The notes below the pieces were generated by a model. It made no database searches, had not been told where the DNA came from, and saw nothing but the letters and a program-made list of their open reading frames with translations. Positions 19,950-33,119 of a stretch of 64,000 nt of DNA are shown here, piece by piece. The first letter of the stretch is position 1. Every line of letters starts with the position of its first letter. Source of the DNA: Epiperipatus broadwayi (Eukaryota; Onychophora; Udeonychophora; Euonychophora; Peripatidae). The stretch is from positions 1,488,001 to 1,552,000 of the forward strand of contig JAQFVV010006256.1 of the NCBI GenBank assembly GCA_028023455.1, given 5' to 3'. The translations under genes and the position numbers were made by a program.

Positions 19950-22937
19950 TGAAACAGTAAGATTCGTATTCGAATCTTAAGTTTCATCTTTTTCTGTCGT
20001 CTCTCACTGACCGGTCTATCCCACCCAAATTTAAACTTTTTGATATCAAATTGTGTGTGTAACAATATTAAAAATGTATAAATATATGTAGAATTCAGCA
20101 TAAACACGCACACATTTCGATCTCAAATTAAACGCAATAAATAGGGATAAAATAATATAATTTAGATTTCTTTTAGTTATATAATTTTGTATAATTTTAA
20201 TCATTTATTTTGCATTATAAAGTTCGTATTTATTGCTTTGTTTAAATTTCGTTTAATAATAATTGTAAAAAGAAATTATTAAACTCAGGTGCTTATTATA
20301 CATGTATATAATTTTAATGCACAAATATGCGCACAACAACCGAGCTTCATCAGGATTAAATAACAATATATTATAAACTCAAATAAAGCTATGAATAGGA
20401 AAGATGCGTGTTACAAAATCTCTAAGAAATGGATCATTTAGAGCTGACGCATTTATTTTCAACTAATTTACATATATCAGCATATTTTAGCATATACCAA
20501 CATGCTACGCTTATTCTTTGTTGCCCATGATTATGAGAGCTAAGTTCTCTTGAAAGCGCTCGGGCATTATTCTTTAGATATTATAATTATTTTGAGTTTA
20601 TAATATATTGTTATTTAATCCTGATGAAGCTCGGTTGTTGTGCGCGTATTTGCGCATTAAAATTATATACATTTAATAATAATTCTAAAAAAATCTGATG
20701 TAATATTTAATTAAAAGTTAAAATAATCTTATGTTCCCTTTTTGTCTTTGAAATTGAAAAGCATCAGTCAGTGATAGATAATAGATTAATTAAAGAAAAA
20801 TTCCCCAAAATATAATTAGTAAATGTAAAATGTAAACAATAGAACGGCAGCTTTCTATAATTAAAAACCAACAAAATGCGTTGATTATCCTCAGGGCAGA
20901 TTAAATAGAACCTAAAAATACCTTAACAAAAATGTGAGAGATCAAGATAAAAAAAGAGGCCATCTTAGACTTGCTGGAGACATTCACTTAAACTTTAGCT
21001 TTGCTCTCGATCACTGAGAGTCTCCAAAAATATAAAAATAATTTGTTCCTGCCAAGGTATGACCGAGTAAAGCACCTAGATTATTCTCCATTGGGATATG
21101 GCCTATCGGATGCTGAACTTTCCATTGCCCGTCATAAATTCACCATGAAGATCTGCTGCCTGAAATAAATGAAAAGGCTGCTGCTGCTGTGAAAGTAAAA
21201 TGAAACGTCTAAATACAAGAAAGAATTGCCACTCATGAACTATTTGCTACTTAACCAATGGACTCGGAAAATTCTTATAAAACAGGTACCTGTCTGTGTT
21301 CAAACTCTAGAGTACTCTAATAATATGCTATAGCTTTTCTTCATACTACTTATCTAAATTGTAAAATGTAAAAACTATCATTTGTATAACTAAAATTGAA
21401 TAATTAATTCAATGTGTAAATTTCTTTAATAATCTAGCTTACCTCATTCTATCTTGGGTGCGTATTTCTATAATCTACATTTCTATCTAAAGTTAGTATT
21501 TAATTATTGCATGTTCATAATTATCTCAATTTTCAAAGTTTAAATCTATGATTGCTTAAAACAATGAATGTGTGTCAAAATTTCATTAATGTTTGCTTTC
21601 CTAAATAACTTTACTTTCATATAAATCGACACGCATTCAGTGCATCATTATTGTAATGCAGGGTCTACTACTTCGCAAATGGCTGGCATATTAGTTATAA
21701 TAACTCCCAGTTTATATATATTGTATTTATTAAATCTAATGAATAATTCTAGAAAATCCCATTTCTTTGAGAGTCGCCAATGTTCTTTAGTAAATGTTGA
21801 TAATGTAGGGCCTAGTTAGAAATCTATTTTAAATCTCATCATAATCGTTTATACAGTATACATGTGCTACGTTTTAGAGATGCGATGACCCATTCTGCCA
21901 TGAAATTTCCGGATTCTTCAGGGTTGAAATTAACCCCCGTCGTCCTACACAAGTGGACATAATAAATGCTCCCGTAGGATTCGACCTGTCATGCAGCCAG
22001 CTGGCAAATTGTGACATGTACCGCTTGTCCCTGGTTATGCTTATGTGACACCTTACTTTGTCGGGCCGTGGCAGAGATCAGCCCGACAGTTTTATAAACT
22101 CATTCGCGGCATTGCAGTTTCAATATACTGCCATTCCATATCACCTTTCTAAAGCGTACCACGTGTTCCTTTACTTAGTTTTATTATTCTAAACATATCA
22201 CTCCGCCTCTGCATTATCTGCATAATTCACTCTCAAATAAATGTTTGCCCTTAGTTATAAATAAATATTTTAATTAAATAAATATATGTCTGCCATTACT
22301 CTTATAACCCATACTTTAGACTCTTGCATTGCAAAGATATAAATTCCCCAAGGCATGCATTAGAAATACTTACTCGAGAATTTTAGGTAGCTAGATTACG
22401 CCTTCAAATAAATGTATTCCTTTTGTAAACATTTCAGTATCGGAAGTACCGCTACTGAAATCCTCAATATAAAATAATGTCTAAATAAATAAATGTATTC
22501 TTTAAAATATAATCATGTCGCAAATTCCGCTACTGAAGCTTTGAATCCCTAAATATTATTAATAAATGTTTTATTAAAATGTATTAATAAATAATTTTAA
22601 ACTATATGTCTGCAGTTACGTTTCATTTATTCGATACCCATTCTATATAATATTTCCTCGATTATGTAAATATGAATGTTTAATTAATATTAGTTTGATT
22701 ATTGACTAACTCGAGAATATAATCATGAATCTCTTGCATATCCCTGACCACCGTGCCTAAGGAAATATTTACTAATGTCGCATCAGATGTGTTGTTTCAT
22801 GGATTGTATTGTGGAACCGATAAACTATGTTCGAACTCAGTACCACGGGTGGCTTCGCTATTCGATGGTGCTGCTGTTCTGTATGGTGGTCGAATTCTGC
22901 ACTATGTTTACGAGTCACACGTTTTCTGACCATTACA
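19950..22937 (+). repeat. 3' LTR of element 1, with nested insertion
   Basis: It starts TGAAACAGTAAG and ends CTGACCATTACA. It is about 2988 bp because of an insertion at about 20271-20671 and a small extra AT block near 22585. The remainder is nearly identical to the 5' LTR. It is followed by ATAT (22938-22941). Confidence 0.9.
20271..20671. mobile_element. Hairpin element inserted in the 3' LTR
   Basis: It is absent from the 5' LTR at the equivalent point (near 12370). Inverted arms of about 83 bp (20304-20385 and 20587-20670) flank a 200-bp centre. The host sequence 'tttaataataattSTAAAA' is present at both sides (20252-20270 and 20672-20690, one mismatch), fitting a 19-bp duplication; long duplications are more typical of target-primed insertion than of DNA transposons. 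Each arm carries CTGATGAAGCTCGG or its complement. It has no coding capacity. Confidence 0.8.
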
Positions 22938-24186
22938 ATATTTGGTAACAAATTATGCAGATTTAATTGGATATTTAAAAGTTATAAATGAGTGATATAT
23001 ATTTAATATGTGTATATCCTTAATAGTATTAATGATGACAAAACACCCATACATAATAAATAAATAAATCAGAAAACTAAGTTCTTTTATATTATTTTTA
23101 ATTCAAGACAAATGTGTGATTGCCACACATGATTAATTTTATGTAGCACAGTCGCCCCCAGTGACCTTTAATTTATTTAATTTCTGAAAAGATCAATTTT
23201 GTTTTAATAATAATTGATAATAAAGAAATGAATGAATTTTAATTCTTTATCATTTTTTAAAATAATTATTAAATACATTCACCAAGGACTTTATGAAAAT
23301 ATTTGTAGCTTTTATTTTAATAATATTATTACCAAAATATTTCTATAATTTTATAAAAATAAAACACTTCAGCGAAAGTATAGAATGAAACAATGCTTTG
23401 GACCACAATCACTGGTATTTTACGTTACTATACACAGATGAAACATTTTACAAATAAATTGCAATATAAAGATTTAAACAGTCAATATTTTATATAGAAA
23501 AATCTAAAATCTGACGAAAGAAAAGAATCTAGTTGGTGTTCTGGCAGATAGATCAAAAAATAAAAGAACGATTTATATTTGTTAATTTTTAATATGTCAT
23601 AAAATTATTAACAAGGCAATCTACATGTGAAATAGTGAAATTTTAATTATGTATATTACTTATAATATTTCATTCATATACACTTTAATGCAAGTAATTT
23701 TCTTAACCTTCTTTATTTTCTTACAGTTTCGGCTGTCCACCAGTCTTCGTCAGAGCTACAAGATTTGAATAATACAAATATATAATTATCATTTCAGATA
23801 TATATGTATAAATCATATATAAATCAAATATATATATATATTTCCATCATTTTACACACATATATAAAATACACACATACATATCAAAATATACACATAT
23901 ATTTTCTTCATATATATACACATATAAATCTATATCACCCCTAGACATATATATAATCCATATCTACATCTATATATACATATGCATATCCAATACTTAG
24001 ACATGCCTCTTTTAAACATACATCTATATATAGATATTCATACACCTATAGACATATATACAACCTCATATATCTTTACTAATTTTAATTGTAGTATTTT
24101 CATTGTCAACTTACAACTTATCAGCTAATTTAGTTGTAGAAGTTTTTTTTTGCTGGTGAGAAAATATCCTCTTTATTTTTCCAAAC
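22938..24186. other. AT-rich DNA with (TA)n/(CA)n-rich stretch
   Basis: The first 800 bp show nothing. About 23770-24060 is low-complexity sequence built of 'acatatata'-type words. The hammerhead-like motif at 23726-23753 lies just before it. Confidence 0.5.
23726..23753 (-). ncRNA. Hammerhead-ribozyme-like core, probably a remnant
   Basis: Reading the minus strand: CTGACGA (23753-23747), AGACTGGTGGACAGCC, then GAAAC (to 23726). Position 7 of the core may be any base, so CTGACGA is allowed. The helix between the core blocks is short and imperfect. No convincing helix III could be drawn, so a functional ribozyme is not claimed. Similar sequence, one block degraded, sits in the 10405-10584 hairpin. 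Confidence 0.35.
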
Positions 24187-24193
24187 AAAAAGC

Positions 24194-24237
<44 letters not shown>

Positions 24238-24243
24238 GCTTTT

Positions 24244-24287
<44 letters not shown>

Positions 24288-24295
24288 ACAGTATA
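24187..24295. repeat. (AT)n microsatellites forming a hairpin
   Basis: 'aaaaagcatta' and 'taatgcttttt' bracket about 40 bp of (AT)n, giving a perfect cruciform-capable palindrome at 24187-24244. A second (AT)n run follows directly to about 24288. Confidence 0.9.
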
Positions 24296-27200
24296 GATAA
24301 AATTACTATATTTTAATTCTCATAATAATCAGAGCAAAAATAAATTGGCTACTAATAAAGTTTTTAAGAATCATAATTATCTACTTAGAGAGTAGAAAAA
24401 CTTTCTATATCCAACAAGGACAACTAATTGACTTTGACTTCTTTCATATTAAAAAAAATTGAATATGGATAAAAAAATTTTAACCTCATTGAAGTAAGCT
24501 GTAATGGAACAACTATTCCATAATATAGATTAAATATTGAATCAGTGGAGGTAAACAATTCTAAAGGACTGAATTGTCATTCATTCAAATTTTCACTTTA
24601 ACCATATGATTTTGAAACATACCATTACATATTCAATCTTTAAAAGAAAAGTAGAAGCTCTAAAATAATGAGTAAAATAATATTTAAAGTTATTCACAAA
24701 AATTGCTGCAACAAGCTAGGAACAACTAAATATGGATGAAAAAATAGTTTTAATTTTTTATGCATATATATATTAAAGTAAAAATATGGATTAAGAAATT
24801 AACTGTTATTTAGTTTTTCAAATTTGACCTATAATATTGGTATAAAAAGAGAACAAAAAGGTTAATAATCAATTGTATAGTGTTTCATTACCATGCCAAT
24901 TTCTGGCTGGTGATGTTTTCCCACTATGTTTTACTTTCTAGATAAAAATAGATAATCATGTGCAAAACAGTAATGAAAAGTTAATCAGACTGGATATTTG
25001 AAAGATATTTTATCATTTTTGTGTCTTACCAATTAGTGTCATTTTTTCCCCCTTGGAAGCTTTTTATGCTCAATTACAATGGTAAAGTTTGATTTATTTT
25101 AAATTATTGTAATTTTTTAGTAAATTTTAAATCTTGCCTAAAGGAAATGAGTTTAGATGCAATTAACATTTTTTACAACTTAAAATAAATAAGGTTTATA
25201 CAAAATATAAACAGCCTTTAAATAGCACATCACAGAAAATTCTTTTAAAGAAATAGTGGAGAAAAGATGTTATTCCCAAGCCTGATAATTACTGAAAGAT
25301 GACAATTTATCATTCTTGCTTACCCTGTAGGTAACAATAGCTATATACTCATTTATCAATTCATATTGGATAGCTGTTTGGTTGGCCATAGGTCAATTAT
25401 TAAAAAAAAATCCATGCTTGTTAGAAATTTCAAGTTTTTTAAATAAAGATTTAATTTCAAATTAAGAAAAAAGCATATTGAATTATTAATTATTAGACCA
25501 TGAACCCTCATAAGTATATTGAGAAGAATTATGTCTCATTTTAAGCTGCAGGATAATCTTATTGTTAAATAGTGCTAGGTTAAGCTTATTAAAAGATTGG
25601 CTTATATAAAATAATTGTGACAAAATTTAAGATATTTTAATAATACAAATATTTAATTTTTATTAAGTAGAATTGTAAAAGAAAAAAAAAAGCATTTTTT
25701 GTGTTGCTTATATATATATTTTAAAAAATACAACAAAAATGATTAGAATTTAGGATATACAAAGAATATTTTGTTTCAAAGAAAATATTATGTTAGAAGA
25801 AATTAATAGTTATTTATCAATTGACATAAATAGAATGTTTTATTTTTCAAAAATAAAAAAGAATCTTTTTTGTAAAAATAAAATCAACTGATCAAGAATT
25901 AATGCAATAATTTCTGAGATATTCATGTGATTGGATGGAAAATTGATATAAGGATTGATTTAAAATAAGGATTGTGTAAGCAATAAATTTTAGTAGAGTT
26001 CAGTAATCAGAAACTCAGCTTGGTAGTCTGATATTAAATTTATCTCTTAATTTAAGAAATAAATTATTTTATTAATGTGAATAATAATATGGAGTTTACA
26101 AGAACCATATGATTAGTGCTTGTTAAAGGCTGATCATTAACCAATCTCACTAAAAGAAATATAAAAGAAAAAAATCCTGAGAAAAAATTTCAACTAGCCT
26201 TATATTTTGATTCACCTAAAACCATAGTTTTCTCAACTTATGTTAACATGCAGTGAAAATAATTGATAAATTAAAAACCTGGAACTGCAAAACATAAAAA
26301 TGAATGGATGAAAAATAAAATGAAAATAATTGTTAAACAGGAATTCTAGAGTGACAAAGAAAACGGAAAAGACAAATGGATGATAATAACCATTAAGAAA
26401 TTTATAAAAACCCCAGAGCTAAGAAATTGATTAGGGTACTATCTTTAAGATTTGTAATAAGAGGTACTCAACTAGGCAACTACAAAAGGACAAAAAATTA
26501 TTGGCAAAATGAGATATTTTAATATGTACACATTTTCATTTATAAATATTATTTTATAGAGAATTGAAATTGTAAAATATTGAATATATTTTTAGTTGAG
26601 AGATTTTTTTTTTTTTATTGTGTTAAAATTGTATGGGAATATCCTCAATTTCCAAAGTGAAAAAGGAATAAGGTTCAAGTTGGAATTACTTTTTTTTCTT
26701 TATCGTGAAATGATTTTAGAATTTGATTTTTGTAGTGGAATAACTCATTTGAATTAAATATTGATTAATTAAGGATAAGAAGAGGATAATTACATGTATA
26801 AAATCATGTGTATTGTATGATATGTGAATAAACTTTTGGATTGTCACATCATTTTCTTTTATTCTTTTATTAGTTTTTTTTTTTTTTTAAATAAAGCAAT
26901 AATTTCCAAAATTATTTTTTTGATGTCTTTATTCTTCTAGTTATTTGTTCTGGGAATTATCATATATCTAATGATTTCATTATAGAGTTATGCTTTAAGG
27001 GATTTTTAGGTTAATCTCATTGAAGTTATTTATTAAAAAATGTATTAAGTGAGAATAATTTCTTTTGTTCACAGTCTCTAGGATATTTGTGATTTCAAAG
27101 GTAGCTCTAACTTGAATTATAGTATTTGCCATATATATGTAAGTATGTGGTTGTGAATGTTCAAATGATCTTCTATAGAATTATTTGGATGGTACTAATG

Positions 27201-27912
27201 TTATAAAAGTCATATTTAAAAGCTGGCTACTTTGTTTTACTTTATACATTTGATACTGTTTATTGATGACCAGTTCAAACAAGATACCTGATGGCCCAGA
27301 ACATTGATGATTATCAGCAATAATATAATAATACCAGAAGTTTTCATAAGATTACTTTTATAATTATTTTTAGCACTTATGTATGTGCATGCAATTAAAA
27401 AAATTATGATTGTTTTTATAATATGCCCTAAGTTTGACTTTTGATATATGATAATATGTCCTAAGATTTTAGAGCATATCTTTTAATCCAATTACAAATG
27501 TTTGACTGTTAGTCACTGATGATTATTGCTGTTTTTTACATATATTATTAATTGTATTTGATCAAGTGCTGATTTTTTACTCATTTTCTATATCAATAAA
27601 ACATTTTTGACTGTAGCATTTTGTATCATTACCTTGATACCCACATGTCTGTCCTTATTTATTTTTGGACAATGATGATTTTGGATCCTTCCAACTATAC
27701 CACAAATCTATGCCACATACACACATATATAAGGTTTTCATAATATATTGTAACAGGATGGGGATTTAGGGTGGCAAAAAGATGGTCATATCTGGAGTGA
27801 TGAAACACATCATCCACACCAGTCATAAATAAAATTTTAAAATTAAATATTAAAGTAAAGATATTACAAAATATTAAATAAATGCTAAAGTAATGTTTAA
27901 CATCCAGAAAAA
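24296..27912. other. AT-rich non-coding DNA
   Basis: About 3.6 kb without recognised gene, element ends or strong inverted repeats. Near 27748 the sequence 'tgtaacaggatgggg' begins a less AT-rich patch that may be an old repeat end. Confidence 0.5.
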
Positions 27913-28054
27913 TAGTAAGTAATGTAAGTAATTTTATATATTAAAAGAGAGTATGAGAGAGGTCATTGAGAGATCAGCCAGCTAGTAAGTAATGTAAGTA
28001 ATTTTATATATTAAAAGAGAATATAAGAGAGAAATCATTGAGAGATTAGCCAGC
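27913..28054. repeat. 70-bp tandem duplication
   Basis: Units 27913-27982 and 27983-28054 share 'tagtaagtaatgtaagtaat' and end in 'cagccagct'. They differ by a few substitutions and a 2-bp insertion. Confidence 0.85.
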
Positions 28055-31000
28055 TACTCCTCAGAGCAACTATGATTAACTATAAATCAACCAGCATTAT
28101 CAAAAGTAAAAATCAGTATAAGTAATACTCAAAAGTAATAACCATTCATCATAATGAATGATCTATCAATAAAACTATGTCAGAATAAATTTTAACAGTC
28201 AATCATCTGACTGAATTGGAAATGAGTCTTCTGTAGACCAGGCTAACTATTGAGCCATTGCCAGCTTGGGGCAATTATTTAACCATTAATTTGGAGGCAC
28301 AAACTAAGTGCTCATCCAACAGAATACATAATAATAAAAAATCACAACAACAATGCTGGGACATTAAAATATGCTGATCATTTTCAATGCTTTGGCCTTT
28401 AGTACCATTAATGTACTGGCCAACTATAAACTTCATTTCTAATAGACTAAACTAGAATAAAATGTAGTGCATGGACTTTAAAGAGTATTCTCTTTTGCAC
28501 CAACCAATATGATGCTTGATCATCTCTGGATGCCCAAAAGCACTAATTATATCCCCATTTGTATATCAGCCATTAGACACAAATCTAGCTTAGAAGAATA
28601 CAAACTTAAGTACTGCTATAGTGACCAAGAGATGATGCAATACAATTTTTAACAATTGAATACAAGTTTATTAACAATAAAAAATATGATATTAAGGTTT
28701 AGAATAAGGCTATGCATATCAGTTAACCTTTCTGATTTTATTAACATACAATAATAACAAATTATCATGTTGTGACTTACAATGATTACTATACAAAACT
28801 CAAGTTACCATTATGGTTTACACACACACGCATATATATATATATATCATATAGGTGCACAGATGTGCATTTTACTATTACATAAACACATATTTAAATT
28901 GACATTTAATAATAAAAAATGATTAAAACTTACATGTGTCTATTTGACACTCGTTGATATATATGCGCACACATAGTGCTGTACAATTTAGAAATGGACC
29001 TATTTGAATTGACATTTAATAAAAAAAAAGATTAAAGTTTTACTTATAAGTGTCTCTGACACACCTTGGTAATTGCAATACAATTGACATATATATATAT
29101 ATATATATATGAACACAGACATGTGGTGTGGCATATTAATTTCTGAACATCTTTGAATCATTATATAAAATACAATAAATGATTAAAATTGATTGCTTAA
29201 TTCAATTTATTACATTGTGGTTTTTAGTACCTCTTAATGGGTTCATTTACAACACACACACACATATATATATATTAATTATATAAATGAATTCATTTTC
29301 TATCATATTTGATAATAGCAAAAATTCATTGATTTTTATAATAACTAATTCTATTTTGAATATACATAAAATTCACATATATACATGTATATCAATAATA
29401 AAATTTAAAAAAATCAGTTTGTCAAATTCTATTACAGCTTTCTTTTTTTTGAAAGTTTATAAAAGTTTTTTTTTTTTGTATATTGAAAATAAAATCAGGT
29501 TTTAATTATGATGCTTTTAGATTTCTTCATTTTTTCAAAAATAAAATCAACCTTTAGCAGCCTATGTTAAGTAATTATTATGTTTTTAGAATAATATAGT
29601 CATCTTTAAAATTAATACAGCAGGTATATATTTTTTTCCAATCTAAAAAGATCCCTGAAGTCTTTTTCTTTTAAATAAGATGGTCAAGGAATTAATCTTG
29701 ACTCTTAATTTTTAATCAATGCACAAATATTTGTGTTTGTTTTACTTTTAGAATGTCTCTTAATTATTTTTTTTAAGAAATGAAAAATAAAATGGTTTTT
29801 TTAGAATTAAAAATATAAATTTCAAAATATATGTTTGTTTTCTCAATAAATGATTTAAATAATCGTTATAGATTATATATCTCACTTTTATAATGTTATT
29901 TTAAAATGATTTATTAAAAAAAACTTATCTAAAATTTTATTCACATTATATATAATACTACTCACCATTGTATATATATATTTATCTGTGCTTCTCTCTG
30001 CATATAGCTGAAATAGCATATGTATACCAATTCTTTAAGCTTTCTCTTGGTAAGCTTGGTTTTTGTGATTGTTTATTATCATCAGAAAAATATAGTCCAA
30101 GTAATTGTCAGCATCAGAAAGAAATACAATTCAGCTGATTTGTTGGCATGCCATGAGCTTTCTTCTGTCCAGGATTGGAAAACTGTCTTCTAGAACGTAT
30201 TTAAGCAGCTAGTTGATCTATTTGAAGTGACACTGGCCTCATGAATCAAAACTCTTCAGTAAATTATAGGGCAGCTACTAGACTTTTACTCTCTTAAATC
30301 TTCATAGGAACTCTGTATAACTCTCCTAACTATTCTATTTCTCAAATTCAGCTCTTACAAATACTGCAAGCCAAACTGAACTGATATTTTTTATCAATCA
30401 TTTTATAAAATCATCTGAGGTGACAACAACACTGATTTAAAAACTGCTTTTTTCTTATCTATTGATTGGATTGGAAACTTAATACCTCCAAAAGCACTTT
30501 TAATTAAAAATCTATATGTGGAAATCTTATCAAAGATTTTTAAAAATAGTAGAAATGCATAGAAACATTAATTAAAAAAATAGATATTTTATACACATTT
30601 TAATTAAAAAATTTTAAAAATAAACCCTCCTTGTTTTTAAATTTCAAAATCAGAATAATATTTATTTAGACCTTTTTTAAAAAAATATTTATTTCATAAT
30701 AAAATTCTGTTTTAAATTCAGAATTATTTAACCCTTTATAGGATTATTATTCTCAGTGAATGTAGAAAATATCTACAAAAATTTGTCTGAGTTTATTTCT
30801 ACTTTTCCTTTTAACTTTATATATATATATATATATATATATTTGTGCACATACACTATGTTACTGTGTGCAATGTAACAAACTTGTTATAATATATTTT
30901 TATTATTTTGTTAATATTAAAGTTTGTTTTTAGAAATAGGTGAATGCAAGTCATTCAAAAACAAATGTTCAAGGTATGTGTGTGAATAATCAAAGTGGGC

Positions 31001-33119
31001 AATGAAAACTTTTAGTGTCATGTGGTTTCTATGAGATAACTATAGTAATTTTGAACACTAATTTTGCAGTAAGGGGGGTTGTTTACTTTTAATAAAAGAA
31101 CCCTTGGTATTTGATAAGAAACATTCAATCCAACCAGATTATTTTTAATACAATTTTTTAATAATGGCAATATCATTAAAGTTATTAGCCATGGTAGTTG
31201 GATAGACAAAGATAGCCTGACAGGGCTTGTGAAGTTTCTATTCCAATTGCCTACATTATGGGAAGTCTCCATGGTGTAATGTTAATAAAAGCCTATTTAA
31301 CAAAAGGGAATTTTTATTTTCTAAATCTAAGCATTGAAGAAGTTACATTTTAAAAGTATCTGGAGGGAGAATGTTATTGCATGGATCAATTAGTAGTTTT
31401 CCAACATTTTTAAGACTTCTTAAGTTTTTTTGTCCACCTGTAATTATCTAAATAAGTTTCAGGAACAATAGACTTTTTATCTAGAACTTTAAAAATTTAG
31501 CAAGAATGAACTTTCTTTTGGTAATTTTCACTTTCCTAGTATGTCAACAATTATCACCTGGGAAACCTGCTGAAAATCAGATTGTAAATGAACTTTGAAT
31601 TTAGGACTTTAGATTAAAAAATGAAATAAAGACATTATTTCCATAAATAATAATTTTATTATGAATTGTTGCTATGCATTTTTTCCTTTTAGAATTCCAA
31701 AGAAACATTCTTCTAAAACAACAAAGGTAATATTTAAAAATATTTTTTTTATTTTATATGTAATACATGTTTGCAAACATCCCATATAATAATTTTAGTG
31801 TGAATGGTTATATTTATTAAGAATTATATAATATTAAAATTATTATTGTTATAAACTTTAAATTTTATAAATACTTCATTCCAAGGTAAAAGGAATTATG
31901 TTGATATTTAGCGAGTTGGTAATGATACAAATACTAGTAGCATGGCATTGGTAAACTTAATTTATTATGTAAATTATTTAAATAGTTGTATATTGTATAC
32001 TTGGCATTGTATATATATTGAAACAGATACTCTGTTTTACATATATATTTAAAAGATCCCCTCTCCAAAATTAAAATGTCATAGGTTAAATTTAAATCAG
32101 ACTAGCAATATTTCAAAAATAAAAAAATTAAGACTAATTATACTAAATATTTTAAAGAAGAGGAAGAAATAATGAAATTTGATCACAAATGAAAATGATG
32201 TTTTGGTCAAATTAAAAGAAAAATCGAACTTTTTAAAATGAAAAAAAAAGAGAAAAGTGAATACATTTATATTTGCAATTAAAGAAAGTATAGGTCTTTC
32301 TTTATTAAGATTAATAAATTCAAAGTTAAAAATCATTTAAATAAAAATCTCTTTACTGCTTTCAGCTCATTCTATATTTTAGAATAATAATTTGTACAGC
32401 AGAATAACTGTAGGTGTCAAGTCTTTGTCACAGGCAAGGGGAAATTAATTAAAAATTTGAAAACACCTAGCCAGATAAGTAAAAACAGTTGGTTCCCACC
32501 AAAGAGAAACTGTCCAATGAACTGGGATTAATGGCATGAACATGGATGAAAACACCCTAAAAACCAATTGGATTCAGCAGGCACATCAAGTGAATCCATT
32601 CTGATAGAGAGAAAAGTATAAATAGGTTGGAGAATTCAGATTTAAAAAAAAGAAAGACTATTATTTTTTGAGAGAAATGATTGTTAGATTATTATTCTAT
32701 ATTTGAAAATCATGAAAGACAACAAATTTTTATTAAGAATTTTGAGATTACTAGAAAAGTGAATTGAACCATCAAGCAGTTCCTTGAAGAATCAGTGTAA
32801 TATGGGCAGTTAGCCTGTTTTCTCTCTATCCATTACCATGAAGTAAGCCTCCAGTGCCTGTCCAAGCTTTTAAGGCTGTTCAAATTCAAGACTCCCCCAT
32901 TATTTTGAAAAATAGCAATAAATGAAGACCTTAGTTAAAAGGTAAGCATTGGAAAATAATTCAATTATTACTTCTATAATAATAATAATTATGTTTCACC
33001 TATCAATTAGTAATTCTATAATAAGTTAACAATGGAAAATTAATGAAATAATATGAAAACATTAATTGTGTTATATGTTCAAAATCATAAATGTTCTACA
33101 AATATGAAATGGCTGATAA
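28055..33119. other. AT-rich DNA with microsatellites and degenerate repeats
   Basis: About 28820-29275 holds two or three degenerate units, each pairing a (CA)n(TA)n block with 'attgacatttaataa' and 'gattaaaa'. Further (TA)n runs lie near 29085-29110 and 30820-30842. No gene is supported; the short open frames (for example 29287-29505, 31018-31272, 32097-32336) are Lys/Asn/Ile/Phe-rich chance frames. Confidence 0.5.

Larger units (their letters stand above)
12060..22937 (+). mobile_element. Ty3/gypsy-type LTR retrotransposon (element 1), full length but broken
   Basis: Two long direct repeats with TG...CA ends flank an internal region with PBS, gag, protease, RT, RNase H, integrase and PPT in the gypsy order (integrase after RNase H). 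ATAT precedes the 5' LTR (12056-12059) and follows the 3' LTR (22938-22941), fitting a 4-bp target duplication. LTR divergence is small (roughly 2% in the stretches I compared by eye). The coding region nevertheless has at least ten frame breaks or stops, several in A-runs. Element 3, on the minus strand at the right end of the window, is a relative. Confidence 0.9.

Noticed and set aside
20620-20670. Functional hammerhead ribozyme in the arm of the 3' LTR hairpin
   Set aside because: CTGATGA is present but no GAAA follows at a usable distance and no helix II forms.
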